A stretch of DNA of 64,000 nt from Bradyrhizobium sp. G127. Lineage in GTDB: Bacteria; Pseudomonadota; Alphaproteobacteria; Rhizobiales; Xanthobacteraceae. Below, piece after piece: positions 1 to 8,627 of the stretch (positions are counted from its first letter, which is position 1; the number at the start of each line of letters is the position of its first letter). Below the pieces are notes generated by a model. It made no database searches, was not told the DNA's origin, and saw nothing but the letters and a program-made list of their open reading frames with translations. The stretch covers positions 1,364,001 to 1,428,000 of the forward strand of contig NZ_JAKFGN010000002.1 in NCBI RefSeq assembly GCF_021502575.1, read 5' to 3'. The translations under genes were made by a program, and so were the position numbers.

Positions 1-273
1 TTTGACGTATGCATCTCGAATGTTCCATTCAAGCGGAACAGTCCAATCGAAAACCTGTAAGCCAGAGGGCACCTCGCAGATGGTAAGCGGGATATGCTCC
101 ATTATTTGATTGAGAGTTCTTCGAACCCCCTCGCCAGTGATACTTCGGCAGATCGGGTAAAGTTCTGAAACAAAGCGGTACATCGACCGGCCGTCATCAT
201 CAGCGGACAGATCTATGGGATCCGGAAGCTCGTCGAGGTCGCCAAACTTCAGGCTTTGGACCGCGCCATGCAT
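1..273 (-). CDS. DUF4910 / aminopeptidase-like domain protein, N-terminal part (runs off the window)
   Basis: Reading frame open from an ATG at 273 to the window edge, so only the first 91 residues are present. An in-frame TGA lies shortly upstream, which fixes the first ATG as start. The segments MYRFVSELYPICRSITGEG and VPSGLQVFDWTVPLEWNIRD are typical of the N-terminus of DUF4910 proteins, which resemble M28 aminopeptidases and are often found in polysaccharide clusters beside sugar C-methyltransferases. It lies 44 nt downstream of the methyltransferase on the same strand, so the two are probably cotranscribed. Its biochemical role is not established; a part in making or attaching an unusual sugar is inference from context. 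Confidence 0.75.
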   Translation of the reverse strand, partial: MHGAVQSLKFGDLDELPDPIDLSADDDGRSMYRFVSELYPICRSITGEGVRRTLNQIMEHIPLTICEVPSGLQVFDWTVPLEWNIRDAYVK

Positions 274-317
274 CGCTCTACCTCGCCGTCAATCCACCCA
301 GATTCGCCGTAAGCCCG

Positions 318-1613
318 TCATTGAACAATCTGCGGTTCAGGGATCGGCACCACGAACTGCGCGCCCCAGCTCCGGGTGAACGATAGCTGGCCGATAATCT
401 CGTGCTGGAGATTCCATGGTAGAATAAGGATGTAATCCGGTTTGGTCACGTTGATCCGCTCCGGCTCATAGATCGGAATATGAGTCCCCGGTAAAAATCG
501 CCCTTGTTTGTGCGGACTGCGATCAACCGTATATTCAATAAGATCAGGAGTAATGCCGCAGTAGTTCAACAACGTATTTCCCTTGGCGGGAGCACCATAT
601 CCGACAACGCGCTTTCCTGCCTGTTTGGCATTCACCAGAAATTCAACGAGCTTCTCTTTCGTCCGTACGGCGCGCTGCTCAAAATCAAGGTATCCGCCGA
701 GGCCTGCGTATCCAGCATCTATCTCCCGCTTCCGAAGATCCTCGACACGCTTTGACGTTGGGTGGATACCTCCAACCCTGTGCTGCGCAAAAATGCGAAG
801 CGATCCTCCGTGTGTCGGCAACTCCTCGACGTCGAACAATGTCAGTCCATGCGCGTTAAACACCTTCTCCGCCGCTATGAATGAAAAATACGAAAAGTGC
901 TCGTGATAGATCGTATCGATCTGACATTCCGCGCACAGCCGCATCAAGTGGGGAAATTCCATTGTAACAATGCCTTGATCGGCCAGCAGTATCTTTAACC
1001 CTTTCACGAAATCGTTCAGGTCTGGCACATGAGCGAGAACGTTGTTCCCAATCAGGAGATCGGCACGCAACCCCTCTCTCCGCAGAGTCCTAGCGGTTGC
1101 CTCACCGAAGAAATCCACCCGTGTGGGAATTCCTCTGCTGCGAGCGACCTCGGCGACGTTTCGCGCAGGCTCTATTCCGAGAACCGGAACCCCACGATCA
1201 ACAAAATACTGCAGCAGATAGCCATCATTGCTTGCGATTTCGACGACCTTGCTCTCCGTGTTAACTCCGAAGCGATCGACCATCGCGGCGGCATATGTCT
1301 TTGCGTGACGAAGCCAGGACTCGCTGTAGGAAGAGAAGTAGGCATAATCTCCAAAAATATTCTCCGGACTCTCCCATTCTTCGAGTTGGACCAGAAAGCA
1401 CACCCCGCAAACATAAACCCGCAGCGGAAACTGCGGCTCACCTCGCTGGAGATCTTCGGCCTTCGGGTAGGTATTGGCCAGAGGCGACAAACCCAGATCA
1501 AGAAAAATCTGACTGAGCGGCGAGCCACAAAACCGACAACCGCTATGTTGGCCGTGCTCGGCGACCGTCGCCGCGGAATTGAGCGATCTGACCTGAAATT
1601 CGCCATTCAACAT
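318..1613 (-). CDS. Sugar C-methyltransferase (zinc-binding N-domain, class I SAM methyltransferase, C-terminal C-methyltransferase domain)
   Basis: 431 residues from the ATG at 1613, chosen because AGGAG lies about 8 nt upstream; an in-frame start 24 nt earlier lacks this. An N-terminal zinc ribbon has CxxC at about residues 26-29 and again at 69-72. The SAM motif VVEIASNDGYL follows near 122, and a C-terminal domain contains GYGAPAKGNTLLNY near 340. This order is that of NDP-hexose C-methyltransferases such as the TylC3 class, which methylate C3 of 4-keto-6-deoxy sugars. The neighbouring RmlC-like epimerase and the distant rfbF make an activated branched deoxysugar the likely substrate; the exact sugar is not readable from sequence. 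A perfect TTGAC-N4-GTCAA dyad lies 77 nt upstream of the start. Confidence 0.88.
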   Translation of the reverse strand: MLNGEFQVRSLNSAATVAEHGQHSGCRFCGSPLSQIFLDLGLSPLANTYPKAEDLQRGEPQFPLRVYVCGVCFLVQLEEWESPENIFGDYAYFSSYSESWLRHAKTYAAAMVDRFGVNTESKVVEIASNDGYLLQYFVDRGVPVLGIEPARNVAEVARSRGIPTRVDFFGEATARTLRREGLRADLLIGNNVLAHVPDLNDFVKGLKILLADQGIVTMEFPHLMRLCAECQIDTIYHEHFSYFSFIAAEKVFNAHGLTLFDVEELPTHGGSLRIFAQHRVGGIHPTSKRVEDLRKREIDAGYAGLGGYLDFEQRAVRTKEKLVEFLVNAKQAGKRVVGYGAPAKGNTLLNYCGITPDLIEYTVDRSPHKQGRFLPGTHIPIYEPERINVTKPDYILILPWNLQHEIIGQLSFTRSWGAQFVVPIPEPQIVQ

Positions 1614-1690
1614 CACGTGGCTCCTGATGTGCGTCAACTCCGGTTCATCGATCCAACCAATCGAACTTACGTTTCAACGAACCCAACCAC

Positions 1691-1704
1691 TTGACGACCG
1701 TCAA
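1691..1704. promoter_or_regulatory. FNR-like dyad TTGAC-GACC-GTCAA
   Basis: Perfect inverted repeat with 5-bp arms and a 4-bp spacer, upstream of the C-methyltransferase. It is followed by GTTGG, an extension shared with the dyad at 2513. Geometry matches FNR/FixK boxes (TTGAT-N4-ATCAA) with C/G at the inner position. The binding protein is inferred to be the Crp/Fnr regulator encoded at 5073-5726. Confidence 0.55.
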
Positions 1705-1819
1705 GTTGGCCTCATCTGCACAACGTGACTAAAGATCCTGCGAATGCGCGGGGGCAGTGGACTATAGTCACACCATTTAGCTCATCGCGATCAGCTTTAA
1801 ACGCGACGATCATCTCGCT

Positions 1820-2395
1820 CTATGCAACGCTTCTGAGATTCATGCGCAGTTTGAGATCGTCCTCGATCTCGGAAATCAAACTCCATGCCTTATCGCGCCG
1901 TGAAATAACACGCACAGGCAGCGGCCAATCCACCCCAAGCATCGGATCGTCATATCGAAAGCCACCCTCAGCATCCGGCGCATGAGATTCGCTGATGAGG
2001 TACGTTAGTTCGGTGTCATCCTCGAGCGTGATGAAACCGTGCGCGAAACATTTCGGAATATATAGACCGCGACCGCTTTCGGCCGACAGCACTACAGCGA
2101 CGTGCTCCAGATAGGTAGACGATTCAGGGCGCAGATCCACGATGACGTCGAAGACTGCGCCCTTCGTGCAGCGCACATATTTCGTTTCAGCCGCAGGAGG
2201 ATATTGGAAATGAAATCCTCGCAACGTACCACGTTTTGCATTGAAGCTGACGCTTGCCTGCGCGACTATTGACCTCAATCCTCGCGCAGAAAATTCATCA
2301 GCGCAGAACATGCGGGCAAAGTAGCCTCGGTCATCATTTCGACGGTCAATGTCAACGGTGTATGCGCCCGCTAACTTGGATTCTGAGAAGATCAT
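1820..2395 (-). CDS. dTDP-4-dehydrorhamnose 3,5-epimerase family protein (RmlC-like)
   Basis: 191 residues, the normal length of the RmlC cupin family. The catalytic-histidine segment reads GTLRGFHFQ, and the downstream family segments VFDVIVDLRPESSTY and PKCFAHGFITLEDDTEL are present. The protein is more divergent than the canonical RmlC at 33616-34179, and it lies with a C-methyltransferase rather than with rfbABD. It may therefore act on a 4-keto-6-deoxyhexose nucleotide other than dTDP, for example a CDP sugar supplied by RfbF. That substrate is inference. An imperfect copy of the shared dyad lies 118 nt upstream. Confidence 0.85.
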   Translation of the reverse strand: MIFSESKLAGAYTVDIDRRNDDRGYFARMFCADEFSARGLRSIVAQASVSFNAKRGTLRGFHFQYPPAAETKYVRCTKGAVFDVIVDLRPESSTYLEHVAVVLSAESGRGLYIPKCFAHGFITLEDDTELTYLISESHAPDAEGGFRYDDPMLGVDWPLPVRVISRRDKAWSLISEIEDDLKLRMNLRSVA

Positions 2396-2512
2396 TGAGA
2401 GCCCGGAGTTTACGAGAGCCTCGATCTAGCAATCGCGTCGCGGGTGCATTACTGCCGCCTGAGCCCGCTTAATGTGCCCAGCCGATCCCTAAACGAAGGC
2501 TCTGTAACCAAG

Positions 2513-2526
2513 TTGAGATTCGTCAA
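2513..2526. promoter_or_regulatory. FNR-like dyad variant TTGAG-ATTC-GTCAA
   Basis: One substitution from the perfect dyad. It keeps the GTTGG extension seen at 1691. It lies 118 nt upstream of the RmlC-like gene on the minus strand. Confidence 0.4.
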
Positions 2527-2574
2527 GTTGGAACACTTGAATATCGGCGTTCTATTGCGAATACGGCACCGCGG

Positions 2575-2763
2575 TCAGGAGATAAACAAGTGAAACACGT
2601 GCGCGACTGCCCACAACAAAAGGACAATCCAAGCTAGGGTACAGCCAAAGGCGAATGTGACCACAAGAATGGCCCAATCCAAGCTTCTCCTACCGATGTC
2701 CTTTGCAACCGCGGTATCGCCAGGGCGCCGGTACGTGGTTTCCAGTTCATCTGCATGAGACAT
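2575..2763 (-). CDS. Small single-pass membrane protein, unknown function
   Basis: 62 residues with a clear start: GGGAG lies about 6 nt before the ATG. A hydrophilic N-terminal half is followed by one long hydrophobic segment (about residues 30-60, DWAILVVTFAFGCTLAWIVL and onward) ending at the C-terminus. I do not recognise a family. It stands alone between the RmlC-like gene and the sugar transferase. The good ribosome binding site and a plausible membrane span support a real gene, but it may be a chance ORF. Confidence 0.4.
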   Translation of the reverse strand: MSHADELETTYRRPGDTAVAKDIGRRSLDWAILVVTFAFGCTLAWIVLLLWAVAHVFHLFIS

Positions 2764-2995
2764 TCGCGCGCTCCCAACCAGAGGCGAGCACGCAGCATAA
2801 TTGGCGCAGATTGTACCAATCTGAGAATTCTCAATAACGATACTTGAAATGGAAGGGAATCCGGGCCCCCGATCGCGCCAATTGCGGAGACAGTTTGATC
2901 TGCTGGTCGAACTCTGCTTCGGTCGTAAAATCAGGGCAGGGCTTGCTCCGCGGATTATTTAGTGCCCCTGGTAAGCTTGGTCTAGTTAGCCACGG

Positions 2996-3184
2996 TTATG
3001 AGCGTCGGACCCTGACTTGCGGAGCTTCGACGCCAGCCAATGCACCTGGCACACCTTCTAATCCTTCTCGATTCGAAGAGGCCACGACGTGACGGATTCT
3101 TCGCCACTCCTTTTCCAGCAGAACCGCAGCCCAAAGCATATGAGCTAGAACCCATATCGCAAAAAGGTGCTGCAACCAGAACAT
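2996..3184 (-). CDS. Possible small membrane protein, unknown function
   Basis: 62-residue frame beginning MFWLQHLFAIWVLAHMLWAA, a hydrophobic N-terminus that could be a membrane anchor, followed by a basic tail. The ribosome binding site is weak (GGGATT about 7 nt upstream). No family is recognised and there is no operon partner, so this is a tentative call. The region from 2396 to 3563 holds nothing larger. Confidence 0.2.
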   Translation of the reverse strand: MFWLQHLFAIWVLAHMLWAAVLLEKEWRRIRHVVASSNREGLEGVPGALAGVEAPQVRVRRS

Positions 3185-3563
3185 GTGACTAATCCCGAGA
3201 CGGCATCAAAAGTTGACCATTTCCACGACAAAAATAACGTCAGTCGGCATGCACGCGCGGCATACTGGCAAGCCCGTGGACAATGCCAACATGACTAAGT
3301 TAACATTTCTTTGCATTGTGGGGTGCCTGCCCCCCCGACACTTCGGGGGTAAGCTACGGCATTCAGGATACTTGGGCGTTGGTGTCAAGCCGGGGAGATT
3401 GGGCAATCAAACCTTTTGGGGCCGCCAAAAGTTCTCTGCTTTTCTGCCGCCGGCATCAGCTTCCTTGGGTAATATAAAAGACATAAGGAACAGGTTGCTG
3501 CGCGTTGGCGGCACGGCTATCTGCCCGGCCTTGCCACAGCACTAATCTGTCGCTTCCGCCGCC
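3185..3563. other. Intergenic region with a GC hairpin
   Basis: No convincing gene. A 7-bp stem (CCCCCGA, loop CACT, TCGGGGG) lies at 3333-3350, about 210 nt beyond the stop of the sugar transferase gene. It has no T-run on either side, so it is not a standard terminator. Confidence 0.3.
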
Positions 3564-5033
3564 TCAATATGCGTTGCCTGGCTTCAAAATACGAACGACG
3601 GTCACCAGCATGATCCGGATATCAAGCCACAGTGACCAGTACTCAATGTACCAAAGGTCACTCTCAACGCGTGATTTCATCATTCCTATTTCCGGAGTTT
3701 CACCACGAAATCCCCTGACTTGCGCCAATCCGGTTATGCCCGGCTTCATTTTATGTCGAATAGCGTAGGTCGCAATCAGTCGATCATACTCATTATCGTG
3801 CGCGAGAGCGTGTGGACGCGGGCCTACCAATGACATGTCGCCCCGCAGAACATTGAGCAATTGCGGGACCTCATCGATGCTGAGTTTCCGCAGTAGCCGG
3901 CCAAGGTGCGTTACACGTCTGTCGTTCTTCGTAGCCTGAACAATGATCGGGCCGTCGTCCAGTGTAGACATTGTTCTGAACTTGAAAATCCTGAACGGCC
4001 GCCCATTGAAGCCGACTCGCGTTTGGAGAAAAAGTGCAGGTCCCGGCGACTCCAGTCGTATCGCGGCAGAGATCACGGCGAAGAACGGCATCAGAGCAAC
4101 CAACGACATTGCGGCTAATATCCGATCCATGCCTTGCTTCACACTACGTTGTGCGGCACTTAGCGGAGCGCGCTGGAGTTCTACAGCTTTGGTCGGCCCT
4201 AGTTCAAATAACGGACGATCAAGTATACGGCCTGTTGTCGTGTCCGGTACAAGCTTGACTGGAATCGGAAGTACCCGAAGTTCGTTTTCGACACCACCGA
4301 GGAGATCTGTTAACCGCCACGGGACGGCTATGATTATTTCATCGATGCTCTTTTCCCGCACATAGCAGACAACTTCGCGCAAGCGAATCCTCAATGCTTC
4401 CTCATCGAAGGTGCAACTCTGATCCAGTGGCAGCGAAAAGACCTGCGCTACGGCATACCCGTATCTTTCCAAGGTGGACAACGTCTCATTGGCGGCAAGT
4501 TCGTCCGCTAGCCCGACCACGATGACCCGGTTTGGCTTCAGAACGCCGGACGAAATGACAACGGTACAGACGCGCGCCATGGCAATCCGCATCGCTGCGG
4601 TAGCAAAGATTCCACTGGTAAAGAACAACAGCATCTCACCACGAGAAAAATCTGCTCCAATCTTTAGCAAAAATGCAAAGGTTGCGAGAAATACAAATAC
4701 TACCAGCCAGATTAGCGTGGAGCGTCCAACCTGCCATTTAAGTCGCACCAGATTTGGCGCACGATAGAGCTTAGCTGCATGGCCGAAGGCGGAGTACAAT
4801 GTGGCGACAGCGATCGCTGAACCAAGATAATTTTGTGCCGTGCCCGTCCCGCCCAGGATCATGGCATCGTACAGGAGTCCCGCTGCGACGCCCAAAAGTA
4901 CGATCCAGATCAGGTCAAACATCGCAACCAGCGGCGACATAACATTAAGAGAAATGGGAACGGGCGGCTGGTCGCGAGTAGTATTTGAGCGGGCCAGATC
5001 GGCCACTATGTTGGTATCACGCGCTAGAGACAT
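3564..5033 (-). CDS. Undecaprenyl-phosphate hexose-1-phosphate transferase (WcaJ/ExoY-type polyprenyl glycosylphosphotransferase)
   Basis: 489 residues with AGAGG before the ATG. Four hydrophobic segments occupy residues about 30-155, followed by a cytosolic nucleotide-binding-like region and a fifth membrane segment near 310 (ILAAMSLVALMPFFAVISAA). The C-terminal catalytic domain carries FKFRTM, LSIDEVPQLLNVLRGDMSLV and GPRPHA, signatures of the bacterial sugar transferase family. The enzyme moves a hexose-1-phosphate from a UDP sugar to undecaprenyl phosphate in the inner membrane and so starts repeat-unit assembly. It is probably the initiating enzyme for the Wzx/Wzy polymer of this locus. 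It starts 39 nt after the Crp/Fnr gene on the same strand, so the two are likely cotranscribed. Confidence 0.93.
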   Translation of the reverse strand: MSLARDTNIVADLARSNTTRDQPPVPISLNVMSPLVAMFDLIWIVLLGVAAGLLYDAMILGGTGTAQNYLGSAIAVATLYSAFGHAAKLYRAPNLVRLKWQVGRSTLIWLVVFVFLATFAFLLKIGADFSRGEMLLFFTSGIFATAAMRIAMARVCTVVISSGVLKPNRVIVVGLADELAANETLSTLERYGYAVAQVFSLPLDQSCTFDEEALRIRLREVVCYVREKSIDEIIIAVPWRLTDLLGGVENELRVLPIPVKLVPDTTTGRILDRPLFELGPTKAVELQRAPLSAAQRSVKQGMDRILAAMSLVALMPFFAVISAAIRLESPGPALFLQTRVGFNGRPFRIFKFRTMSTLDDGPIIVQATKNDRRVTHLGRLLRKLSIDEVPQLLNVLRGDMSLVGPRPHALAHDNEYDRLIATYAIRHKMKPGITGLAQVRGFRGETPEIGMMKSRVESDLWYIEYWSLWLDIRIMLVTVVRILKPGNAY

Positions 5034-5072
5034 TTGAGACCTCTTAACCGCGGGAATGGAAGGCTGTTCGAG

Positions 5073-5726
5073 CTAATCGCCTGCTACTCGCAGAAGTCCC
5101 GGTAAGTTGATAAAACGAATTGTCTTGCGGTTGGGCAAATCAATGAGCCCTTTCAATTTAAACTCGGCGAGAGTGCGGCAGACAGTTTCGAGCGACGTAC
5201 CCAAATGATCCGCAATATCTGCCCGCGGAAGCAGAAGCGTGAACGCGAGTGGACGTTTTGGGTCCTCGGGCAAGTGATGCCGAATGCGCAATAGAAATCC
5301 CGCAATTCGGGCCACACTGCTCTTCTGGCTCATGGTGACAACCAGAGACAACGTCTCTGCAAGCATCTGGTGAGCGCCGCAGGGCTCATTCTGCTGGCAG
5401 ATACCGGAAGCAGCTGTACGCTGCACCCTACAATTGGTTACGGCTTCAGCCGTAATTCGCTGACATGACGATTGAGTTGGCATGACGACGTCACCGGGCC
5501 AATAGAAAGCCAAAATCTGCCGGTTACCATTCTCGAGTAATCGAACAGCCCGGATCACGCCTTCTACAATTTCTATTTTCTGAGCTTGATGCTCACCCTC
5601 CCAAAAAAGGGCGCGCCCCCGTGGAACAAGCGATACTGTGGATTGGCGACGTTGTTCAGCGCGCTCTTGGCGAGATAGCCAGGGCAGTGGCGCAGCACCC
5701 CCCGTGCCAATCTGTGGAATACCCAT
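5073..5726 (-). CDS. Crp/Fnr-family transcriptional regulator
   Basis: 217 residues from the ATG at 5726 (GAGGG about 8 nt upstream); a GTG at 5741 is a possible alternative start. A cyclic-nucleotide-type beta roll covers about residues 30-110, then a dimerisation helix and a C-terminal winged helix at about 165-205 (LPRADIADHLGTSLETVCRT). The recognition helix reads E-x-x-C-R, where FNR and FixK proteins have E-x-x-S-R. Four cysteines cluster at about 88, 99, 110 and 116, and there is no N-terminal FNR iron-sulfur motif. The gene is directly upstream of the priming sugar transferase. FNR-like dyads lie before several polysaccharide genes here, so control of this locus is likely but inferred. 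Confidence 0.9.
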   Translation of the reverse strand: MGIPQIGTGGAAPLPWLSRQERAEQRRQSTVSLVPRGRALFWEGEHQAQKIEIVEGVIRAVRLLENGNRQILAFYWPGDVVMPTQSSCQRITAEAVTNCRVQRTAASGICQQNEPCGAHQMLAETLSLVVTMSQKSSVARIAGFLLRIRHHLPEDPKRPLAFTLLLPRADIADHLGTSLETVCRTLAEFKLKGLIDLPNRKTIRFINLPGLLRVAGD

Positions 5727-6268
5727 CTGCCCAACCCTCACTGATACGCCAACATCACGAGGGTTGCATGGAGATAGATTTAAGAAAATTCAGCTAAAGG
5801 TGTTAGGTATGCCGCGGTTCCCTCTAGTCTGATCGGCCTAGGCCGAAAGGTACGGGAATCTATGCGATTGGAGCTTCGGAGGACTTGCGTGACAAACCTC
5901 CAACACATCGCTACCGCGACACAGCAGATGCGATTTGCAAACGGAAACACGCATCTTCACTTGCACAAAGCCTTCGATTGCATTCACACTTTATCGAGTT
6001 CTACGTGACTCTTCGAGATGCAGAGGTAGATTGCTAACAGACTTCTGAGCTTATGTTGCGGATCCAAAACGATGCGCACCATTGCCACTGCCAATGCACG
6101 AGACGCCACAGCGCTCAATAGATGCCACCGCGCAGCGGCTCAGAAGTATGTCGCTATCAACTTTCCGAGCTGTTGATCTGCAGCACGCCACAACAATTGC
6201 CACGGAGTTATCAATCAACGAATTTTTTCACCTTGAACCGAAACTATCCGGCTTCTTAAAAAGATCTT
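5727..6268. other. Intergenic region between divergent regulator and flippase genes
   Basis: About 540 nt that should hold the promoters of both genes. I found no copy of the FNR-like dyad here. A 72-codon frame at 6082-6300 overlaps the flippase start and looks like chance. Confidence 0.4.
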
Positions 6269-7540
6269 ATGCCGACATTGATCGACAAAATATTATTTAG
6301 TTCAATCCCCGTCATCGCGATGCGGGCGAGCATTATCGCCTGTAAGTTCGGGCTCGCAATTTTCATCGGACATTATATCGATCTGGCATCACTCGGACTT
6401 TATGGTCTAGCCGCCGCGACCGTTAGCCTCGGGCCTGTAGTGATCGGCATGGGGATGGTTCATCTCATCATGCGCGACGCGGTCACATTGTCCTTGCGCC
6501 GGGTAACTATCGACCTACGGCACTATTGGTGTTTTACCGCTTCAGTATATGCCCTGGTCCTCGCGTTCGCCATTCTGATCACAATCACACTTGGCGCCTC
6601 TGAACTATGGCCTTTGGTCGTTGCGATCATGCTGTTTGAGCATTTGGGAAACGACGTTTTTCAGCTCATGTCGAACCTCGAACGACCTCTGCAGGCAAAT
6701 GTAAACGCTTTTCTTCGGGGAGCAGCCTGGATTCTGATCTACGTCCCGATCGCCATTTGGGAACCCAGCTTGAGATCCAATACTTTCCTATTCGCATTTT
6801 GGCTCGGAGGCAGTCTATCGGCGTTCTTATTGTTCGCATGGGAGAGCCGATCCTGGCCATGGAAAAACGCTTTTTTGCTCCCTTTCAGTCCAGCATGGAT
6901 CAGGAGAACGATCAGAAAGGCTTTCGTCATCTACGTCAGCGATCTCAGTTTTGTCGGGAGCTTGTATATTGACCGCTATCTAGTTACTTTGTTTTTGGGT
7001 TTGCAGCTTGCCGGCGTTTATTTTCTTTACTGGTCTGCTGCAAGCGCCGTCAGTACGTTCGTCAGCATTGCGGTCTTGCAGATTCAGCGCCCGCGCCTCA
7101 TTAAAGCCTATCATGATGGCGGAGCATCAGCTCACAGGCGACTCATCTCGACTTTTATGAAAACGACGATATCGGCCACTGCACTGTTCAGTGCAGCTGT
7201 CGGATGCGCTTTCTACATAGCGCTCCCTTTCTTAAAACAGGCGTCAGTAACGGATCACCTTTTTGCGTTCTGGCTGATCATTGCTGGAATGGCAATGCGC
7301 AACGTTGCCGACTTCGGGGCAATGGCTCTCTTTACTGCGCGTCGCGATTACATGACGACGGTCACTAACCTAGCAGCGGTGATAGTGCTCGCTCTCGCCC
7401 AAATAGTATTGCTGCCATTTGCAGGACTGTACGGCGCCGGCGCCGCAATTCTCTTTACGTTTTCAGCGATGACGCTTTGGCGCCACAAGCTTCTATTCAG
7501 CCATCCATCGGCTGAGCCGCAATCCAGTCACTCACTTTAA
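6269..7540 (+). CDS. Polysaccharide flippase (Wzx-like, MOP superfamily)
   Basis: 423 residues, almost entirely hydrophobic, with roughly 11-12 membrane segments spread over the length, as in oligosaccharide flippases. It would move undecaprenyl-diphosphate-linked repeat units across the inner membrane. Sequence conservation in this family is low, so the call rests on size, topology and its place between the priming transferase and the Wzy/Wzz genes. The ribosome binding site is weak (AAAAGAT). The 3' end overlaps the end of the convergent LuxR gene by 9 nt. Confidence 0.82.
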   Translation: MPTLIDKILFSSIPVIAMRASIIACKFGLAIFIGHYIDLASLGLYGLAAATVSLGPVVIGMGMVHLIMRDAVTLSLRRVTIDLRHYWCFTASVYALVLAFAILITITLGASELWPLVVAIMLFEHLGNDVFQLMSNLERPLQANVNAFLRGAAWILIYVPIAIWEPSLRSNTFLFAFWLGGSLSAFLLFAWESRSWPWKNAFLLPFSPAWIRRTIRKAFVIYVSDLSFVGSLYIDRYLVTLFLGLQLAGVYFLYWSAASAVSTFVSIAVLQIQRPRLIKAYHDGGASAHRRLISTFMKTTISATALFSAAVGCAFYIALPFLKQASVTDHLFAFWLIIAGMAMRNVADFGAMALFTARRDYMTTVTNLAAVIVLALAQIVLLPFAGLYGAGAAILFTFSAMTLWRHKLLFSHPSAEPQSSHSL

Positions 7541-8284
7541 ATTATCTGCGCTGTGCCGCAGCGCTGCCTGGAAAAACCCGGTCCGCGCCTTTGCAGGTTT
7601 GCCTAAACCCGCAATTCTAAATCTCTCATTCTTGAACCTAACATCCGGACGAATACTCGATCCAACCAATCTTGCAGCCATGAACGCTGCTTCCGTACGG
7701 TTACGGGCACCGAGGGCGCGCAACAGAGCAGCAGTGTGAATCTTGGTTGTCCCTTCGGCAATACTCAAGTGAGACGCAATTTCTTTATTAGACATACCTC
7801 GGGCGATCATGGGCAGAACCTCTTTTTGCCGAGGCGTGAGCTTCAGAGCTTCTACTTCAGTGTTAATTGAAGGTGGTATCTCCGCCCTGTCGTCAACGCC
7901 ATCGGCAATCCACCGCGGAACATATATTCGTCCGGAAAGGAGGTCTGTAATCGCCGTGAGCAGTTCCTCGTCCGACTGCAGCTTATACACGAAGCCGTGA
8001 AATCCGGCGGAAAGGGAGTTCAATACGTCAGCGCGAGTATTTGACGTCGACATGACGGCGAAGCGCGTCATCGGATTCAATTCGTGCGCTTCCTTCAACA
8101 GACAAAGCAACCCATAGCTGAGAGAGTCAGAGTCTATCAGGATCAGATCAAAGCAATGGCTTGCCGCGAACGAATCGAACTCCGCAGATTCGACGACGCG
8201 AGCACGCTGAATTCTCGCCTCGATCAATTCCCGGATACCGCTCCGGTAAACACTGTGCGCGTCGATCACTAAGATCACAGACAC
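7532..8284 (-). CDS. Orphan NarL/FixJ-type response regulator (LuxR family), copy 1
   Basis: 250 residues from a GTG start with AAGGGA upstream. The receiver domain has phosphoacceptor D51 (FDLILIDSDS), S80 and K102. The acidic pocket reads D8-A9 (VIDAH) where the family has two acidic residues. The C-terminal LuxR helix-turn-helix covers about 148-210 (LTPRQKEVLPMIARGMSNKE). About 60 percent of residues match the regulator at 24038-24712 by eye, and the stretch IHTAALLRALGARNRTEAAF is identical, so the two are recent paralogues. No histidine kinase is encoded nearby. It may control the polysaccharide locus, perhaps without phosphorylation because of the altered pocket; this is inference. Confidence 0.9.
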   Translation of the reverse strand: MSVILVIDAHSVYRSGIRELIEARIQRARVVESAEFDSFAASHCFDLILIDSDSLSYGLLCLLKEAHELNPMTRFAVMSTSNTRADVLNSLSAGFHGFVYKLQSDEELLTAITDLLSGRIYVPRWIADGVDDRAEIPPSINTEVEALKLTPRQKEVLPMIARGMSNKEIASHLSIAEGTTKIHTAALLRALGARNRTEAAFMAARLVGSSIRPDVRFKNERFRIAGLGKPAKARTGFFQAALRHSADNLK

Positions 8285-8627
8285 GGTTACAATCCCTTAA
8301 GTACAAAGTACCTACTTGATGCCCCCTTAGTGCATAAGCTATTTTTTTCCGGCGACGCTGAAAAATACTGAGCGCCGCATCCGGCCGCGTCTTGGTCAAC
8401 AACTCCCACCTCCGCCGGACGCATAAAGCGCGCCGGAGGTTCCTTACGGCAATATTAGAATGATACTCCAATGATAAACTTTGTCAAAACTCTGACAGCA
8501 GCCCGAGTCTGACGTTATTCCGTCTCAGACCCTGAAAAAGGGCGAAGAAGTCGAGGAACTTATGTCCCCAATGCGGCCGCATGTCATAGTTGTCGCCGAC
8601 TATTCGGCTCTTGGACAATCCTCTGAG
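8285..8627. other. Intergenic region upstream of the LuxR-type regulator
   Basis: Lies after the galE stop and before the regulator start, so it should contain the regulator promoter. Only a weak short hairpin (CCCT...AGGG near 8531) is visible; no gene and no clear dyad were found. Confidence 0.3.

Noticed and set aside
3333..3350. GC hairpin as a terminator for the sugar transferase gene
   Set aside because: No T-run follows on the minus strand and it lies over 200 nt past the stop.
6082..6300. 72-codon frame overlapping the flippase start
   Set aside because: No recognised domain, poor start context and overlap with a well-supported gene in another frame.
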